Positions 1-9,556 of a stretch of 64,000 bases of DNA are shown here, piece by piece. Position 1 is the first letter of the stretch. Each line of letters starts with the position of its first letter. The translations under genes were made by a program, and so were the position numbers. The notes under the pieces are model-generated. The model worked only from the letters and a program-made list of their open reading frames with translations. It was not told the origin of the DNA and searched no databases. This DNA comes from Sphingobacterium multivorum (GTDB taxonomy: Bacteria > Bacteroidota > Bacteroidia > Sphingobacteriales > Sphingobacteriaceae). The DNA is taken from positions 62,001-126,000 of the forward strand of contig NZ_UAUU01000009.1 of the NCBI RefSeq assembly GCF_900457465.1, written 5' to 3'.

Positions 1-1
1 T

Positions 2-649
2 TATGGTGCTTTGAATGCCCTATCGCAAAAAGACTTGAAACGAATGATTGCTTATTCATCGGTTTCACATATGGGTTTTGTGCTGCTTGGTGTTGCATCG
101 CTGACTGCAGAAGGTATTTCTGGCGCCATGTTTCAGATGATTTCGCATGGATTTTTATCCGCGGCACTCTTTTTCCTTGTTGGTGTGGTCTATGACCGTG
201 TACACGACAGAAATATCTATAGTTTCCGTGGCTTAGCTCAGATTATGCCCAAATACACAGGTTATGTCGCTGTCGCATTTTTTGCTTCCCTAGGCCTTCC
301 CGGCTTTTCAGCCTTTATTGGCGAAGCCTTTGTCATTATCGGTTCCTTCAATGCCGCGAGTATAGGAACTGGATTACCGCGCTGGATGGCACTGGCGGGA
401 TCCATAGGTATCCTATTAAGTGCAGCCTATTTACTTTGGACACTGCAACGCATGTTCTTTGGACAAATTCGCTTAAAAGGCGGAGACTCCTGGAGTAATG
501 CTCTGACAGACTTAAATATACGCGAACAAGTGATCTTATTTCCTACCCTAGCGCTCGCGCTATTACTTGGAATTATGCCGGCATTGGTATTTAACAACCT
601 AAACGCCAGTGTTCTGAATCTCGTGAGTTTTATCCAACAATTTATCTAA
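2..649 (+). CDS. nuoM: NADH-quinone oxidoreductase subunit M, C-terminal part (cut by window start)
   Basis: This is the C-terminal part of the proton-pumping complex I subunit M, an inner-membrane antiporter-like protein that helps couple NADH oxidation by quinone to proton export. The frame is open to the first base, so the true start lies before the window. The visible 216 residues begin with the family signature around ALSQKDLKRMIAYSSVSHMG, which contains the conserved lysine of a transmembrane helix, and continue through several hydrophobic helices. Subunit N follows after six bases, the normal order in nuo operons. The identification is firm. Only the length and N-terminus are unknown. 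Confidence 0.96.
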   Translation, partial: YGALNALSQKDLKRMIAYSSVSHMGFVLLGVASLTAEGISGAMFQMISHGFLSAALFFLVGVVYDRVHDRNIYSFRGLAQIMPKYTGYVAVAFFASLGLPGFSAFIGEAFVIIGSFNAASIGTGLPRWMALAGSIGILLSAAYLLWTLQRMFFGQIRLKGGDSWSNALTDLNIREQVILFPTLALALLLGIMPALVFNNLNASVLNLVSFIQQFI

Positions 650-655
650 TTCAGC

Positions 656-2134
656 ATGCTCGCATTCAGTCCATATATCAGTTCTTTCATCGATCAGATT
701 ATCGTAAGCGTTCCTTATTTTAAGCCCGAACTGACATTGATCGTCACTTTTATTGGTACTATCCTCGCTAGTCTTTTTATTGACAGACACTGGAAGAATA
801 CCTCTTTTGTCATCACCCTCGTTGGCTTATTGCTCAGTGGTTGTTACCTTGTGGGCCAGGGACTCAGTAAGGTCGAGGCAACAGGCTTCTTTGATATGAT
901 CCATATTGATGCATTTGCTGTAGCTGCACGTTTGATTATGCTGTTGTCGACAATGCTCATCTGTATCTTCATCCAACAACGCCAGCAAGACCGTCCCTTA
1001 GGCGACCTATACGCCGTGCTATTGACCGCAACCCTTGGCCTGAACCTGCTGACGATGACGAGTAACTGGCTGATGATCTTTATCGCTGTGGAGACTGTTT
1101 CGATCAGCTCCTATATTATGGTTGGCTATTTTTCTTCCACAAAGGTTCAATCGGAAGCTGCTTTAAAATATGTTCTGTTCGGATCCATTTGTGCTGCCGT
1201 TATGCTCTATGGCTTGTCTTTACTATACGGTTTCACGGGAAACCTGAATTTTGACGCACCAAGCCACATTGCTGGCTTGATGGAAGCACCCCAGATCATG
1301 ATCAGCATTGCTTTATTATTTTTGCTGACAGGTATTGGTTTCAAACTGAGTTTTTTTCCCTTTCACGTCTGGAGTCCTGATGTTTACCAAGGTGCCCCAA
1401 CAATGGTTACCACCTATCTTGCAACTGTACCTAAAATTGCGGTCGTTGTTCTTTTGTCCAAGATATTCTCCGCATGGCTCAATGTCTCATTTTATTTCAG
1501 CGATTTTCTGACTTATGTGATTATTGCGATCGCCATCGCAACCATGCTGATTGGTAATTTAGCCGCTTTGCGTCAACAGGATACCAAAAGGATGATGGCC
1601 TACTCTTCCATTGGGCATACGGGTATACTCCTTATGGCTGTATTGGTTTATCAAAATAAGGAATCAAATGTGCTCTTATTTTACCTTTCCATATACGCGC
1701 TGATGAATATTGCTGTATTTATCTTCATTGATGCCTTGGAAGCTAGTTTAGGAAATACCACGATTGAATCTTATCGTGGCTTAGGAAAGCAATTTCCCTT
1801 ATTGTTTACTTCCTTTTCGATTGTTTTAATCGCTTTGGTCGGCCTACCTCCTACTGCGGGTTTTGTAGGGAAACTTTTGGTCTTTTCCAAAGTATTCGAG
1901 CAATACCAAAACTTCCAATCCTTTAGTTTGCTGGCATTACTCCTAGTGGGTGCATTGACATCTGTCATCTCCCTATTTTATTATTTTAAGATACCACTGA
2001 ATGCGTTTCTAAGGGAAAATACGGGATCTCCAGCGGTTAAATTCAATACGCTGCTCTTATGTATTGGAATCTTATGTACCGTCGCGGTGTTGATCTTAGG
2101 TATCTTTCCCGATTTATTACTTTCGGCATTCTAG
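656..2134 (+). CDS. nuoN: NADH-quinone oxidoreductase subunit N
   Basis: This is complex I subunit N, an integral membrane antiporter-like subunit in the proton pump of the respiratory chain. The 492-residue protein is full length for the family and almost entirely made of hydrophobic helices. It shows the conserved segment KRMMAYSSIGHTG near residue 310 and a TMTSNWLMIFIAVE-type helix with a membrane glutamate near residue 145. It starts six bases after nuoM and is the last nuo gene, because the next gene encodes an unrelated DUF4254 protein. No clear terminator hairpin follows in the 107-base gap. Confidence 0.97.
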   Translation: MLAFSPYISSFIDQIIVSVPYFKPELTLIVTFIGTILASLFIDRHWKNTSFVITLVGLLLSGCYLVGQGLSKVEATGFFDMIHIDAFAVAARLIMLLSTMLICIFIQQRQQDRPLGDLYAVLLTATLGLNLLTMTSNWLMIFIAVETVSISSYIMVGYFSSTKVQSEAALKYVLFGSICAAVMLYGLSLLYGFTGNLNFDAPSHIAGLMEAPQIMISIALLFLLTGIGFKLSFFPFHVWSPDVYQGAPTMVTTYLATVPKIAVVVLLSKIFSAWLNVSFYFSDFLTYVIIAIAIATMLIGNLAALRQQDTKRMMAYSSIGHTGILLMAVLVYQNKESNVLLFYLSIYALMNIAVFIFIDALEASLGNTTIESYRGLGKQFPLLFTSFSIVLIALVGLPPTAGFVGKLLVFSKVFEQYQNFQSFSLLALLLVGALTSVISLFYYFKIPLNAFLRENTGSPAVKFNTLLLCIGILCTVAVLILGIFPDLLLSAF

Positions 2135-2241
2135 AAAACAGGAAACTTCTTTCATTTTAATAAGTTTATCGTCCAATTCATTCCCTTAATGTCTGCGTTG
2201 AATAGTAAGAATAACTCCATAATATATTTTATATTTGTAAC

Positions 2242-2847
2242 ATGATTAGTGCAATAGCAAATCCAATTTTTCAGCGTGCTATCCAGGATTACCACGTATA
2301 CGATCAGATTGATCATCCAATCCAAAATCCGTATGACAAACAATCTCTGGAACATCTCCTCTATTTAAAATGCTGGATTGACACTGTGCAATGGCATATG
2401 GAAGATGTGGTGCGTAATCCCGCTATTGAACCTCAAGAAGGCTTATATTGGAAAAGACGTATCGATGAATCCAATCAGTACCGCACAGATACCGTCGAGT
2501 ACATTGATAGTTATTTTCTGCAAAAATTTCAAGGTATACAGGCGACTCCTACAGCAACGATCAATACTGAAAGTCCGGCATGGGCTATTGATAGACTTTC
2601 CATTCTGGCATTAAAAATCTACCACATGGAACAGGAAACATTACGCAAAGATGCTTCCGAAACACACATCATTTCCTGCCAAGAAAAACTAAACGTTTTA
2701 TTGGAACAACGAAAAGATTTATCCCAAAGTATTGATGAATTGATGACCGCCATCGCATCAGGTGATAAATACATGAAAGTCTATAAACAGATGAAAATGT
2801 ATAACGATCCGGCATTGAACCCTGTCCTATATTCATCAGGAAAATAA
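2242..2847 (+). CDS. DUF4254 domain-containing protein
   Basis: This 201-residue soluble protein matches my recollection of the DUF4254 family. It is rich in Tyr, Trp, His and acidic residues, with segments such as WHMEDVVRNP and YWKRRIDESNQ, and a predicted helical C-terminal half. No signal peptide or membrane segment is visible. In Bacteroidota this family is usually found beside lipopolysaccharide glycosyltransferases. Here it sits three bases before a GT9 gene, so it is probably co-transcribed with it. The biochemical role is unknown. A part in surface glycan assembly is an inference from context only. Confidence 0.8.
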   Translation: MISAIANPIFQRAIQDYHVYDQIDHPIQNPYDKQSLEHLLYLKCWIDTVQWHMEDVVRNPAIEPQEGLYWKRRIDESNQYRTDTVEYIDSYFLQKFQGIQATPTATINTESPAWAIDRLSILALKIYHMEQETLRKDASETHIISCQEKLNVLLEQRKDLSQSIDELMTAIASGDKYMKVYKQMKMYNDPALNPVLYSSGK

Positions 2848-2850
2848 AAC

Positions 2851-3876
2851 ATGTCCTTACCGCAACGGATCATAGTAACCCGATTTTCAGCTATGGGCGA
2901 TGTTGCCATGGTCGCCTCAGTATTGAAAGAATTCTGCATTCAATACCCTGATGTAGAAATCATTATGGTCAGCCGGAAATTCTTTGCCCCATTTTTTGAT
3001 GGAATAAAAGGTGTACGGTTTCACGCGATTGAACCCAAAACAATTCATAAAGGTTTTTTTGGATTAGTCAAGCTAAAAAAAGAACTGGCTCAATACGGCG
3101 CAGATGCTGTAGCGGACTTACATTTCAATTTACGCTCCCGCGTAGTCGATCTTTTATTTTCCTTATCGGGTGTAAAAGTAAAACAACTTGACAAAGGCAG
3201 GGCTGAAAAAAAAGCTTTAACCCGCGAAAACAACAAAATTAAAGTTCCTTTAAAGCTGACAGTGGAGCGCTATGCAGATGTATTTCGCGCATTGGGTTTC
3301 AAATTCGAACTCAGCAATAAATTGGTTCTTAATTTGCAGGATGTACCCAAAGCTGCATTTAGTATGTTTGCAAACTTCGATCGAAAGAAAATTGGCATTG
3401 CCCCATTTGCACAGCATCGTTATAAGATTTTTCCGCAAACCAAGATGGAAAATGTGATAGACATATTGACGCACAATGGCTATGATGTTTTGTTGTTTGG
3501 CGGTGGTGAACAGGAATTCCAGATTGCGCAAAACTGGACGGAGCGATTTCCCAACACCTATAATACCATAGGCAAGCTTTCGCTGCGGGAAGAACTGGAT
3601 TTAATTTCAAATCTAGATCTCATGATCAGTATGGACTCTTCGGGACTTCATATGGCATCGTTGATGGGCGTAAGGTGTCTTTCTTTGTGGGGAGCAACGC
3701 ATCCGTATGCTGGATTCACCGGTTACGGGCAGCAGCTAACAGATTGCATCCAAGTTGAACACCCCAACAGACCGAGTTCAGTGTACGGCAACAAGCCCTG
3801 TGATTGTGATGGGATAGAAGCAATTGATTTAATTACACCGGAAATGGTGATTGAAAAAATAAGAGCAATAGGATGA
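2851..3876 (+). CDS. Glycosyltransferase family 9 (heptosyltransferase-like)
   Basis: This 341-residue GT9 protein resembles the ADP-heptose:LPS heptosyltransferases that add core sugars to lipid A on the cytoplasmic face of the inner membrane. The N-terminus IIVTRFSAMGDVAM carries the family's G-D motif that positions the acceptor. The C-terminal nucleotide-binding half contains MISMDSSGLHMASLMGV followed by SLWGATHP, the typical sugar-nucleotide site. The sugar cannot be assigned from sequence, and many Bacteroidota use GT9 enzymes for other core sugars. The stop overlaps the next start by four bases (ATGA), which points to translational coupling with the GT4 gene. Confidence 0.92.
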   Translation: MSLPQRIIVTRFSAMGDVAMVASVLKEFCIQYPDVEIIMVSRKFFAPFFDGIKGVRFHAIEPKTIHKGFFGLVKLKKELAQYGADAVADLHFNLRSRVVDLLFSLSGVKVKQLDKGRAEKKALTRENNKIKVPLKLTVERYADVFRALGFKFELSNKLVLNLQDVPKAAFSMFANFDRKKIGIAPFAQHRYKIFPQTKMENVIDILTHNGYDVLLFGGGEQEFQIAQNWTERFPNTYNTIGKLSLREELDLISNLDLMISMDSSGLHMASLMGVRCLSLWGATHPYAGFTGYGQQLTDCIQVEHPNRPSSVYGNKPCDCDGIEAIDLITPEMVIEKIRAIG

Positions 3877-5087
3877 AGATAGGGTTAATAACCATTCGAT
3901 ACGGATTGGATATCACCGGTGGAGCCGAATTCCATTGTAGAATGCTAGCTGAACGATTATCAGCAAAGCATGACGTGACAGTATTAACCACCACTATTAA
4001 GTTTTTAAATAAACCAGCGGAAGATTTCACTCCGGGCCTAGAAATTATACAGGGAATACCTGTGACGAGGTTCGTGACCGATAAAAATTTGCGTTCCGAA
4101 AAGAAAAGTAAAATCGCCCGGAAGATACGCCGATTGATCTATCGCTGGGGATTAGCAAAGCCTATTTTCTCCTTATTTCCTGTTTGGAAGTTCAAAGTTG
4201 ATGATGAATCAACCTATTTGGAAGGACATCCATTTTATTCGTCTTCATTACTTAACTATATTAGGGAATTCCAACACGATTTCGACAAATTCATTTTCTT
4301 TACTTACGAAAACCCACTAACCATATTGGGATCACTCCTTGTACCAGAGAAGTCTATTCTGATTCCCACTGCACATATGGAGAGCATGTTATTTAGAAGT
4401 ATCAACACACTTTTATTTTCAAAAGTCAATCATATTGCCTTTAATACAGAAAGTGAAAAAGAAATGTGTTTAGAAATTTTCAGAAATTCGCTGGCAAAAA
4501 ATACAATTGTTGGCATAGGCGTCAATCAAATAGATGACCTAGCAGCTGCAGTAGCCATCAGTGCCAAATATCAGATCAAATCACCATACTTACTTTATTG
4601 TGGTCGCATTACACCAGTGAAAATCAACAATTTTATGGCCTATTTTCTGAAATTAAAATCGGAAAAACAGATCGACTTGCAGCTTGTACTTACAGGAGAA
4701 AATACCATGGATGTTCAGCAAGATCCTGATATCATCTATACTGGTTTTGTAAGCGAGGAAGAAAAAAAAGCGCTAATGCTACAAAGCTTTGCCATTATTA
4801 ATCCCTCACTCGCCGAGAGTTTATCACTATTGACATTAGAAGCGCTCCATTTAGGGAAACCAGTCATTGGTAACAAAAAGTGTGATGTCATGGTCGAACA
4901 TGAACGCAAAAGTGGAGCTGTATTCTGTTATGATTCCTTCCACTCCCTAAGTTCCATTATCACATATTTGCAAGATCCAAATACCGATAAGAATATCATT
5001 GCGGCAAAAGCTAAAGAATATGTTTCTAAATATTATAATTGGGATTTGGTATTAAGTAAATTTGAACACATTTTTAAAGAAAGCTAA
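3873..5087 (+). CDS. Glycosyltransferase family 4 protein
   Basis: This 404-residue protein has the two-domain GT-B layout of GT4 retaining glycosyltransferases. The acceptor domain begins IGLITIRYGLDITGGAEFH, containing the GGAE loop. The donor domain starts near residue 238 with LLYCGRITPVK and ends with SLAESLSLLTLEALHLGKPV, which holds the E-x7-E-type motif. No signal peptide is seen, so it is probably a cytoplasmic enzyme acting on lipid-linked glycan. It overlaps the GT9 gene by four bases and lies 12 bases before a second GT4 gene. Donor and acceptor are unknown. Confidence 0.9.
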   Translation: MKIGLITIRYGLDITGGAEFHCRMLAERLSAKHDVTVLTTTIKFLNKPAEDFTPGLEIIQGIPVTRFVTDKNLRSEKKSKIARKIRRLIYRWGLAKPIFSLFPVWKFKVDDESTYLEGHPFYSSSLLNYIREFQHDFDKFIFFTYENPLTILGSLLVPEKSILIPTAHMESMLFRSINTLLFSKVNHIAFNTESEKEMCLEIFRNSLAKNTIVGIGVNQIDDLAAAVAISAKYQIKSPYLLYCGRITPVKINNFMAYFLKLKSEKQIDLQLVLTGENTMDVQQDPDIIYTGFVSEEEKKALMLQSFAIINPSLAESLSLLTLEALHLGKPVIGNKKCDVMVEHERKSGAVFCYDSFHSLSSIITYLQDPNTDKNIIAAKAKEYVSKYYNWDLVLSKFEHIFKES

Positions 5088-5099
5088 ACCGGGTCAAGC

Positions 5100-6218
5100 A
5101 TGATAACAATTGGATTTGACGCTAAACGATATTTTCTCAATCGAACAGGCTTAGGCAATTATAGTCGGGACCTTGTCCGTATACTGGAACAATATTATCC
5201 GGATAATACTTATTTGAAGTATACACCAAGATTGGACGATAATGATCTTTCGAAGAAGGCGCTTATGGAAGAAAAAATTCGTCTCCCCAAAAGCACATTT
5301 AACCGCGCTTTTCCCGCACTTTGGCGAAGCTTTGGAATAGCATCTGACCTGCTTAATGACGGTGTAGAACTCTTTCACGGGCTTACAGGAGAAATACCAA
5401 GGGGCTTAAAAGCCCGTGGAATTAAATCTGTTGTCACGATACATGATTTAATCTTCTTACGCTATCCCGAACTCTATAAACCCATCGATCGTTGGATATA
5501 CAACAAGAAATTCCAATTAGCGGTTAATCACGCGGATAAAATTATTGCAATTAGTGAACAGACTAAATCAGATATCATCGATTACTATGCAATTCCCGAA
5601 CATAAGATCGAGGTTATCTATCAGGGTTGCCATCCGGCTTTCAAGGTTCCAAAAAGTGACGACGAGCAGGACAAATTAAGGTTAAAATATAATTTACCCA
5701 AAGACTTTCTGTTAAATGTGGGTTCAATTGAAAAACGAAAAAATGTTTTACAAATTGTAAAAGCTATTCAGGATATCGATATCCCATTATTAATAATTGG
5801 TAAGAAAACGCCCTATCTTGAGGAGATTAACAGATATATCGTAGCCAACAAATTGGAAAGCAAAGTCATTATAAAACAAGGGTTTACTATTGAAGAACTA
5901 TCAACTATTTATGCGATGGCATCAATTTTTATATACCCTTCTATCTTTGAAGGCTTTGGTATCCCTATCATCGAAGCCTTATATGCTGGTACTCCTGTCA
6001 TTACAACCAATTCGGGCGTATTTCCAGAAGCTGGTGGACCATCGTCTTGTTATGTCGACCCTTCAAATGTAGACGAAATAAATCTAGCGATCAAACGTAT
6101 TCTGAGCGACTCTCAAACCAGTGCAAGGATAATTTCACAAGGACGTCACTATGTGCAAAAATTTAATGATGAAAAAATTGCATCAGAACTCATAAACTGT
6201 TATCAGTCCTTATTGTAA
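5100..6218 (+). CDS. Glycosyltransferase family 4 protein (mannosyltransferase-like)
   Basis: This 372-residue GT4 enzyme begins ITIGFDAKRYFLNRTGLGNYS, a form typical of the subgroup that includes O-antigen mannosyltransferases, where a G-x-G-x-Y loop binds the acceptor. The donor domain shows LNVGSIEKRKNV near residue 206 and IYPSIFEGFGIPIIEALYAG, with the E-x7-E motif, near residue 275. It closes the forward group and converges on the GT90 gene, with a nine-base overlap of the 3' ends. The sugar specificity is a guess and only family membership is secure. Confidence 0.9.
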   Translation: MITIGFDAKRYFLNRTGLGNYSRDLVRILEQYYPDNTYLKYTPRLDDNDLSKKALMEEKIRLPKSTFNRAFPALWRSFGIASDLLNDGVELFHGLTGEIPRGLKARGIKSVVTIHDLIFLRYPELYKPIDRWIYNKKFQLAVNHADKIIAISEQTKSDIIDYYAIPEHKIEVIYQGCHPAFKVPKSDDEQDKLRLKYNLPKDFLLNVGSIEKRKNVLQIVKAIQDIDIPLLIIGKKTPYLEEINRYIVANKLESKVIIKQGFTIEELSTIYAMASIFIYPSIFEGFGIPIIEALYAGTPVITTNSGVFPEAGGPSSCYVDPSNVDEINLAIKRILSDSQTSARIISQGRHYVQKFNDEKIASELINCYQSLL

Positions 6219-7166
6219 TTTAGGCTGAACGGTATGCGTAAAATATTTATCCAAGACTTTTAATGCGATTATATCCTCTATTTTTTTATTTTTAAACTGA
6301 GCTATATATGCGTTCGCATTTTTTACGATCCTCCTAGCCGCATGATCATCTGCCATAAAATAGCGTAATTTTTCCTCCAAATCAGAATAGTCATCTTTAA
6401 TACAAATAAAATGGACATCTGGAATTAGGCGTCCCTCCATAAACCAAGTCTCATATTTCGGCATAGGCATGACGGCAATAGAATTTGAGGACATAATCCA
6501 CTTCAAGTTTGTCGCAACATCGTTTCCCTCAAGCGCCAAAATAAATTTATAATCAAGGTGCCCTGCGATGGATAAATAATCCTTATCGGAAGATCGATTA
6601 GCCTTTTTGATGTTGCACAATGGATGATCACAATACAATTGGTAGAATCTGCTACGATGCACTTGTCCAAAACCACTCCTTCCGACCAACATATCTATTT
6701 TTTTATCAAAAGACACGTCGTCCTGAAGAAAATTAAAATGTCTTGCTTTATCCAAATTTAAGACTACTGCATTGCTATTATTACCATGAATAGGTCGGCT
6801 CTTGAGTAAAGTCGGATGTGAGGGAATATGAATGATATCACCTGGCAAAATACCGAACCGCAATTTGCGGTTAAAAAACCTTAAATATTCTTTACTGTCG
6901 AAATAATAAACGCGTATGCGTTCTGGTATGCGATATTTGCCTATTTCAATAGCGTCCTGATCTAAAGGCTCAAGCCGTTCCAACTTATTGTAATAATTTA
7001 CCCTATCATCAATATATGTGGCATTTTTGCGATAATAAGTGCTATTTAAAAGCTTTGTCAGTTGGGCTTGAGAAAGACTATCAGGAACCAGCTCCCTAAG
7101 AATTGCTTTAATATAATAGTAAATCTTATTATTCTTATTTCGCAAAAAGATTCTTTTGAAATTCAT
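6210..7166 (-). CDS. Glycosyltransferase family 90 (LpsA/CAP10-like)
   Basis: This 318-residue protein matches the bacterial GT90 (LpsA/CAP10-like) family, whose characterised members transfer xylose or glucose to surface glycans. The diagnostic C-terminal part runs from about residue 205: KFILALEGNDVATNLKWIMSS, followed by MPMPKYETWFMEG and later a stretch of conserved charged residues. It has no signal peptide and would act in the cytoplasm. It is the last gene of the reverse glycosyltransferase run and is AT-rich like its neighbours. Activity and substrate are inferred only at family level. Confidence 0.85.
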   Translation of the reverse strand: MNFKRIFLRNKNNKIYYYIKAILRELVPDSLSQAQLTKLLNSTYYRKNATYIDDRVNYYNKLERLEPLDQDAIEIGKYRIPERIRVYYFDSKEYLRFFNRKLRFGILPGDIIHIPSHPTLLKSRPIHGNNSNAVVLNLDKARHFNFLQDDVSFDKKIDMLVGRSGFGQVHRSRFYQLYCDHPLCNIKKANRSSDKDYLSIAGHLDYKFILALEGNDVATNLKWIMSSNSIAVMPMPKYETWFMEGRLIPDVHFICIKDDYSDLEEKLRYFMADDHAARRIVKNANAYIAQFKNKKIEDIIALKVLDKYFTHTVQPKLQ

Positions 7167-7227
7167 CGATGTGCAATACTTTTCCTCAAAAATAAGTAAA
7201 AATAACTCTCCCTTAAAATAAATAAGC

Positions 7228-7896
7228 CTAAAAGTCTGTATCAGGTTTTACAACAGGAATACGCAGTTGTAGTTTCTTCCAATGGTTAGATTTGTCTTTA
7301 TAAATCATGAGTTTACCTAATTTATACTTAAATTTCAGTAATCCTTTATAATCATCTTCAATGCAGCGATACGCTACATTCGGATTTTCTTTCAGAACTT
7401 CATTAATCGCTAATGTATAAACTGTTGGGCCTGTCATCGCATGTACATCATGTGGAAATCGATTCTGTTCAATATTATCCACAATCAGCTCCATCGTTCT
7501 TTTTAAAAAAGGATGTCCTTTATCAAAGATAAGTGCCCATTGTGCATACAGGCTCCTATTGTTCTCATGCGTTATTACCGCAACGTCATCGCTATTTAGA
7601 TATTTATCGATGGAAACTAACAAATCACTATCTAAATCTATATAAATACCACCATATATATATAAAACAGCATAGCGAAAAAAATCTGCTTTGGCGGCCC
7701 CTATCTGAAGACGATGATAAGCTTTATTAATGCGCTCATCAAAATGTTCAGCAAAGAAGTCACTCACCCGTTGATCATCATAGAACTCATACGAATAATC
7801 CTTATTCTTTTTTAAAAATGAGCGAATATAGAGCTTCGTAAGCCAAGGAATCTTATTATCCTTAAATGTTTGAAATATATTTTTTGGAATTCCCAT
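7228..7896 (-). CDS. Glycosyltransferase family 32 (DXD sugar-binding)
   Basis: This 222-residue protein fits the small GT32 family of GT-A transferases, related to Och1 and capsule sugar transferases. It begins IPKNIFQTFKDNKIPW, which is typical of the family. The metal and nucleotide-sugar site is visible near residue 90 as AKADFFRYAVLYIYGGIYID followed by LDSD, the DXD motif. A conserved MTGP segment lies near residue 155. It lies 12 bases after the stop of the upstream GT2 gene, so they probably share a transcript. The donor sugar is unknown. Confidence 0.9.
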   Translation of the reverse strand: MGIPKNIFQTFKDNKIPWLTKLYIRSFLKKNKDYSYEFYDDQRVSDFFAEHFDERINKAYHRLQIGAAKADFFRYAVLYIYGGIYIDLDSDLLVSIDKYLNSDDVAVITHENNRSLYAQWALIFDKGHPFLKRTMELIVDNIEQNRFPHDVHAMTGPTVYTLAINEVLKENPNVAYRCIEDDYKGLLKFKYKLGKLMIYKDKSNHWKKLQLRIPVVKPDTDF

Positions 7897-7908
7897 GATA
7901 ATGAATAA

Positions 7909-8718
7909 CTATAGGAAACTAGAAAGTCCGTCAGCACAGGATGTCAGCTTTTCTAATTTTGTCTTTTCTAATAAATGATCGTTTTGTGGTAGTGCTTTTC
8001 TAGACGCCTCCTTATGATATAAGTGATACCCAATTGCAGCAAACTTGATTAGTTGCCCTTTGAGTCCATAATTGAATAAACGTTCCACAAATTCACTGTC
8101 TTCCCGGCCCCAGCCTTCAAAAAGATTATTAAAACCATTCACTGCACGAACATCGCGCATGTAGAAGGACATATTACAAGAGCGTACTTTGCTTCTTTTA
8201 TGTGCTAGGTTTTTCGCAGTCCATCGTGCTAAAAGAAGATTACGAAAACTACTTATTCTCTTTTCAAACCGACCAGATTCGAATCCCGCCTGAAACATAT
8301 TCGGATACCTTAGTTGATTCGACTCAGTTAACAATTTAGCTGTTAATGCTTGATTCAGTAAAACCCTTCCACCTTGGATAAAATGTCCGACTTTGGCGAG
8401 TTTTAGATGGTCTTCAATAAAATTTGGTGCCATAAGGATATCACCGTCGACAAGTACAACATAGGGTGATTTTACTTGGGCTAGCGCTTGATTTCGAATA
8501 CGTGCAACGCGAAAACCACAATCGTCCTGCCAAACATGGCTGATTGGAATTTCAGAAACCTGCTCATAACGATGGACAAGCTGTCTTGTTCGATCATCAG
8601 AACCGTCATCTGCAACAATAACTTGACTCGGCAAAACTGTTTGATTTAATGCAGACAATAGCACCAATTCCAATGCATCGGGCCTATTATACGTTGTAAT
8701 AATTATTGAAGTTTCCAA
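7909..8718 (-). CDS. Glycosyltransferase family 2, copy A of a tandem pair
   Basis: This 269-residue GT-A enzyme has the GT2 N-terminal fold (SIIITTYNRPDALELVLLSA, then VIVADDGSDD and VLVDGDI as the DXD-type site) and a C-terminal Glyco_transf_7C-like region with FEGWGREDSEFVERL. That combination occurs in LPS-core and chondroitin-type transferases. The neighbouring gene at 8743-9552 has the same length and the same order of motifs, so the two look like products of an old tandem duplication. It is probably cytoplasmic and membrane-associated through its substrate. Donor and acceptor cannot be read from the sequence. Confidence 0.92.
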   Translation of the reverse strand: METSIIITTYNRPDALELVLLSALNQTVLPSQVIVADDGSDDRTRQLVHRYEQVSEIPISHVWQDDCGFRVARIRNQALAQVKSPYVVLVDGDILMAPNFIEDHLKLAKVGHFIQGGRVLLNQALTAKLLTESNQLRYPNMFQAGFESGRFEKRISSFRNLLLARWTAKNLAHKRSKVRSCNMSFYMRDVRAVNGFNNLFEGWGREDSEFVERLFNYGLKGQLIKFAAIGYHLYHKEASRKALPQNDHLLEKTKLEKLTSCADGLSSFL

Positions 8719-8742
8719 AAAATAGCTATAAAACCGTAAGTG

Positions 8743-9552
8743 CTAATCAGATGATTTCAGGTATTTATCAATACCGTTATCACAATAGGTCAAATTTAGC
8801 TTTTTTGTTTTTGCAAACAAACAATTGTTGTTGCCTAAATTCTCTTTTGCATTTATCGCATGCCAGATGTGAAACACAATGCCGCCGAATTTTAAGAATC
8901 GTTTTTTGATGTTGATATTTAGAAGTCTAGCGACAAATTCTTTATCTTCCGGCCCCCAGCCCTTAAAGTCTTCATTATAGCCATTCACACGAATGGCATC
9001 TTCTCTCCAATAGGCCATATTGGCACCATGAATCTCCCAACGCTCGTTGCCTTTGTTTTTATAATTAAATTCAAAATATTTCCATAACAACTGAAAACGA
9101 AAAGCACTGAATAAGTTCGAAACTCCTTTATCGAATCTATTTACCTTTGTATCACGCTTCGTCAATTTTTTCTCGGAAAATTCCCGATCAAGGTAAATAC
9201 GGCTGGCGCGTACCACCGATCCTTTTCGCGCAAACTTTCGATGATCTCGAATAAAATAGGGATGCAAAATTAAATCACCATCAATTTGGACAATATAATC
9301 GGATGAGGCTTTAGCAATGGCTTTATTTCTGATTTTCGCCAACTGAAACCCCTCATCTTCATGCCATACATGAATAAAAGGAATATTAAACTTACTTTTA
9401 TATTCTGCCACAACTCGCTCTGTCTCCTTTCCAGACCCGTCATCAGCGATAAGGATTTCATCAGGAAGAACCTTCTGAAGCAATACACTTTCCAAGCATA
9501 ATGCCAACGCCTCCGGCCAGTTATAAGTAGATATTATTAGAGAGATTTTCAT
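8743..9552 (-). CDS. Glycosyltransferase family 2, copy B of a tandem pair
   Basis: This 269-residue GT2 enzyme is paralogous to the gene at 7909-8718. It shows SLIISTYNWPEALALCLESV, EILIADDGSG, VQIDGDLI as the DXD-type site and FKGWGPEDKEFVARL in the C-terminal 7C region. The two copies are clearly diverged, so they probably use different acceptors or donors in the same glycan. The gene lies 24 bases upstream of copy A and four bases downstream of a GT4 gene in the same direction. Its AT-rich composition suggests a variable or transferred locus. Confidence 0.92.
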   Translation of the reverse strand: MKISLIISTYNWPEALALCLESVLLQKVLPDEILIADDGSGKETERVVAEYKSKFNIPFIHVWHEDEGFQLAKIRNKAIAKASSDYIVQIDGDLILHPYFIRDHRKFARKGSVVRASRIYLDREFSEKKLTKRDTKVNRFDKGVSNLFSAFRFQLLWKYFEFNYKNKGNERWEIHGANMAYWREDAIRVNGYNEDFKGWGPEDKEFVARLLNINIKKRFLKFGGIVFHIWHAINAKENLGNNNCLFAKTKKLNLTYCDNGIDKYLKSSD

Positions 9553-9556
9553 TTAT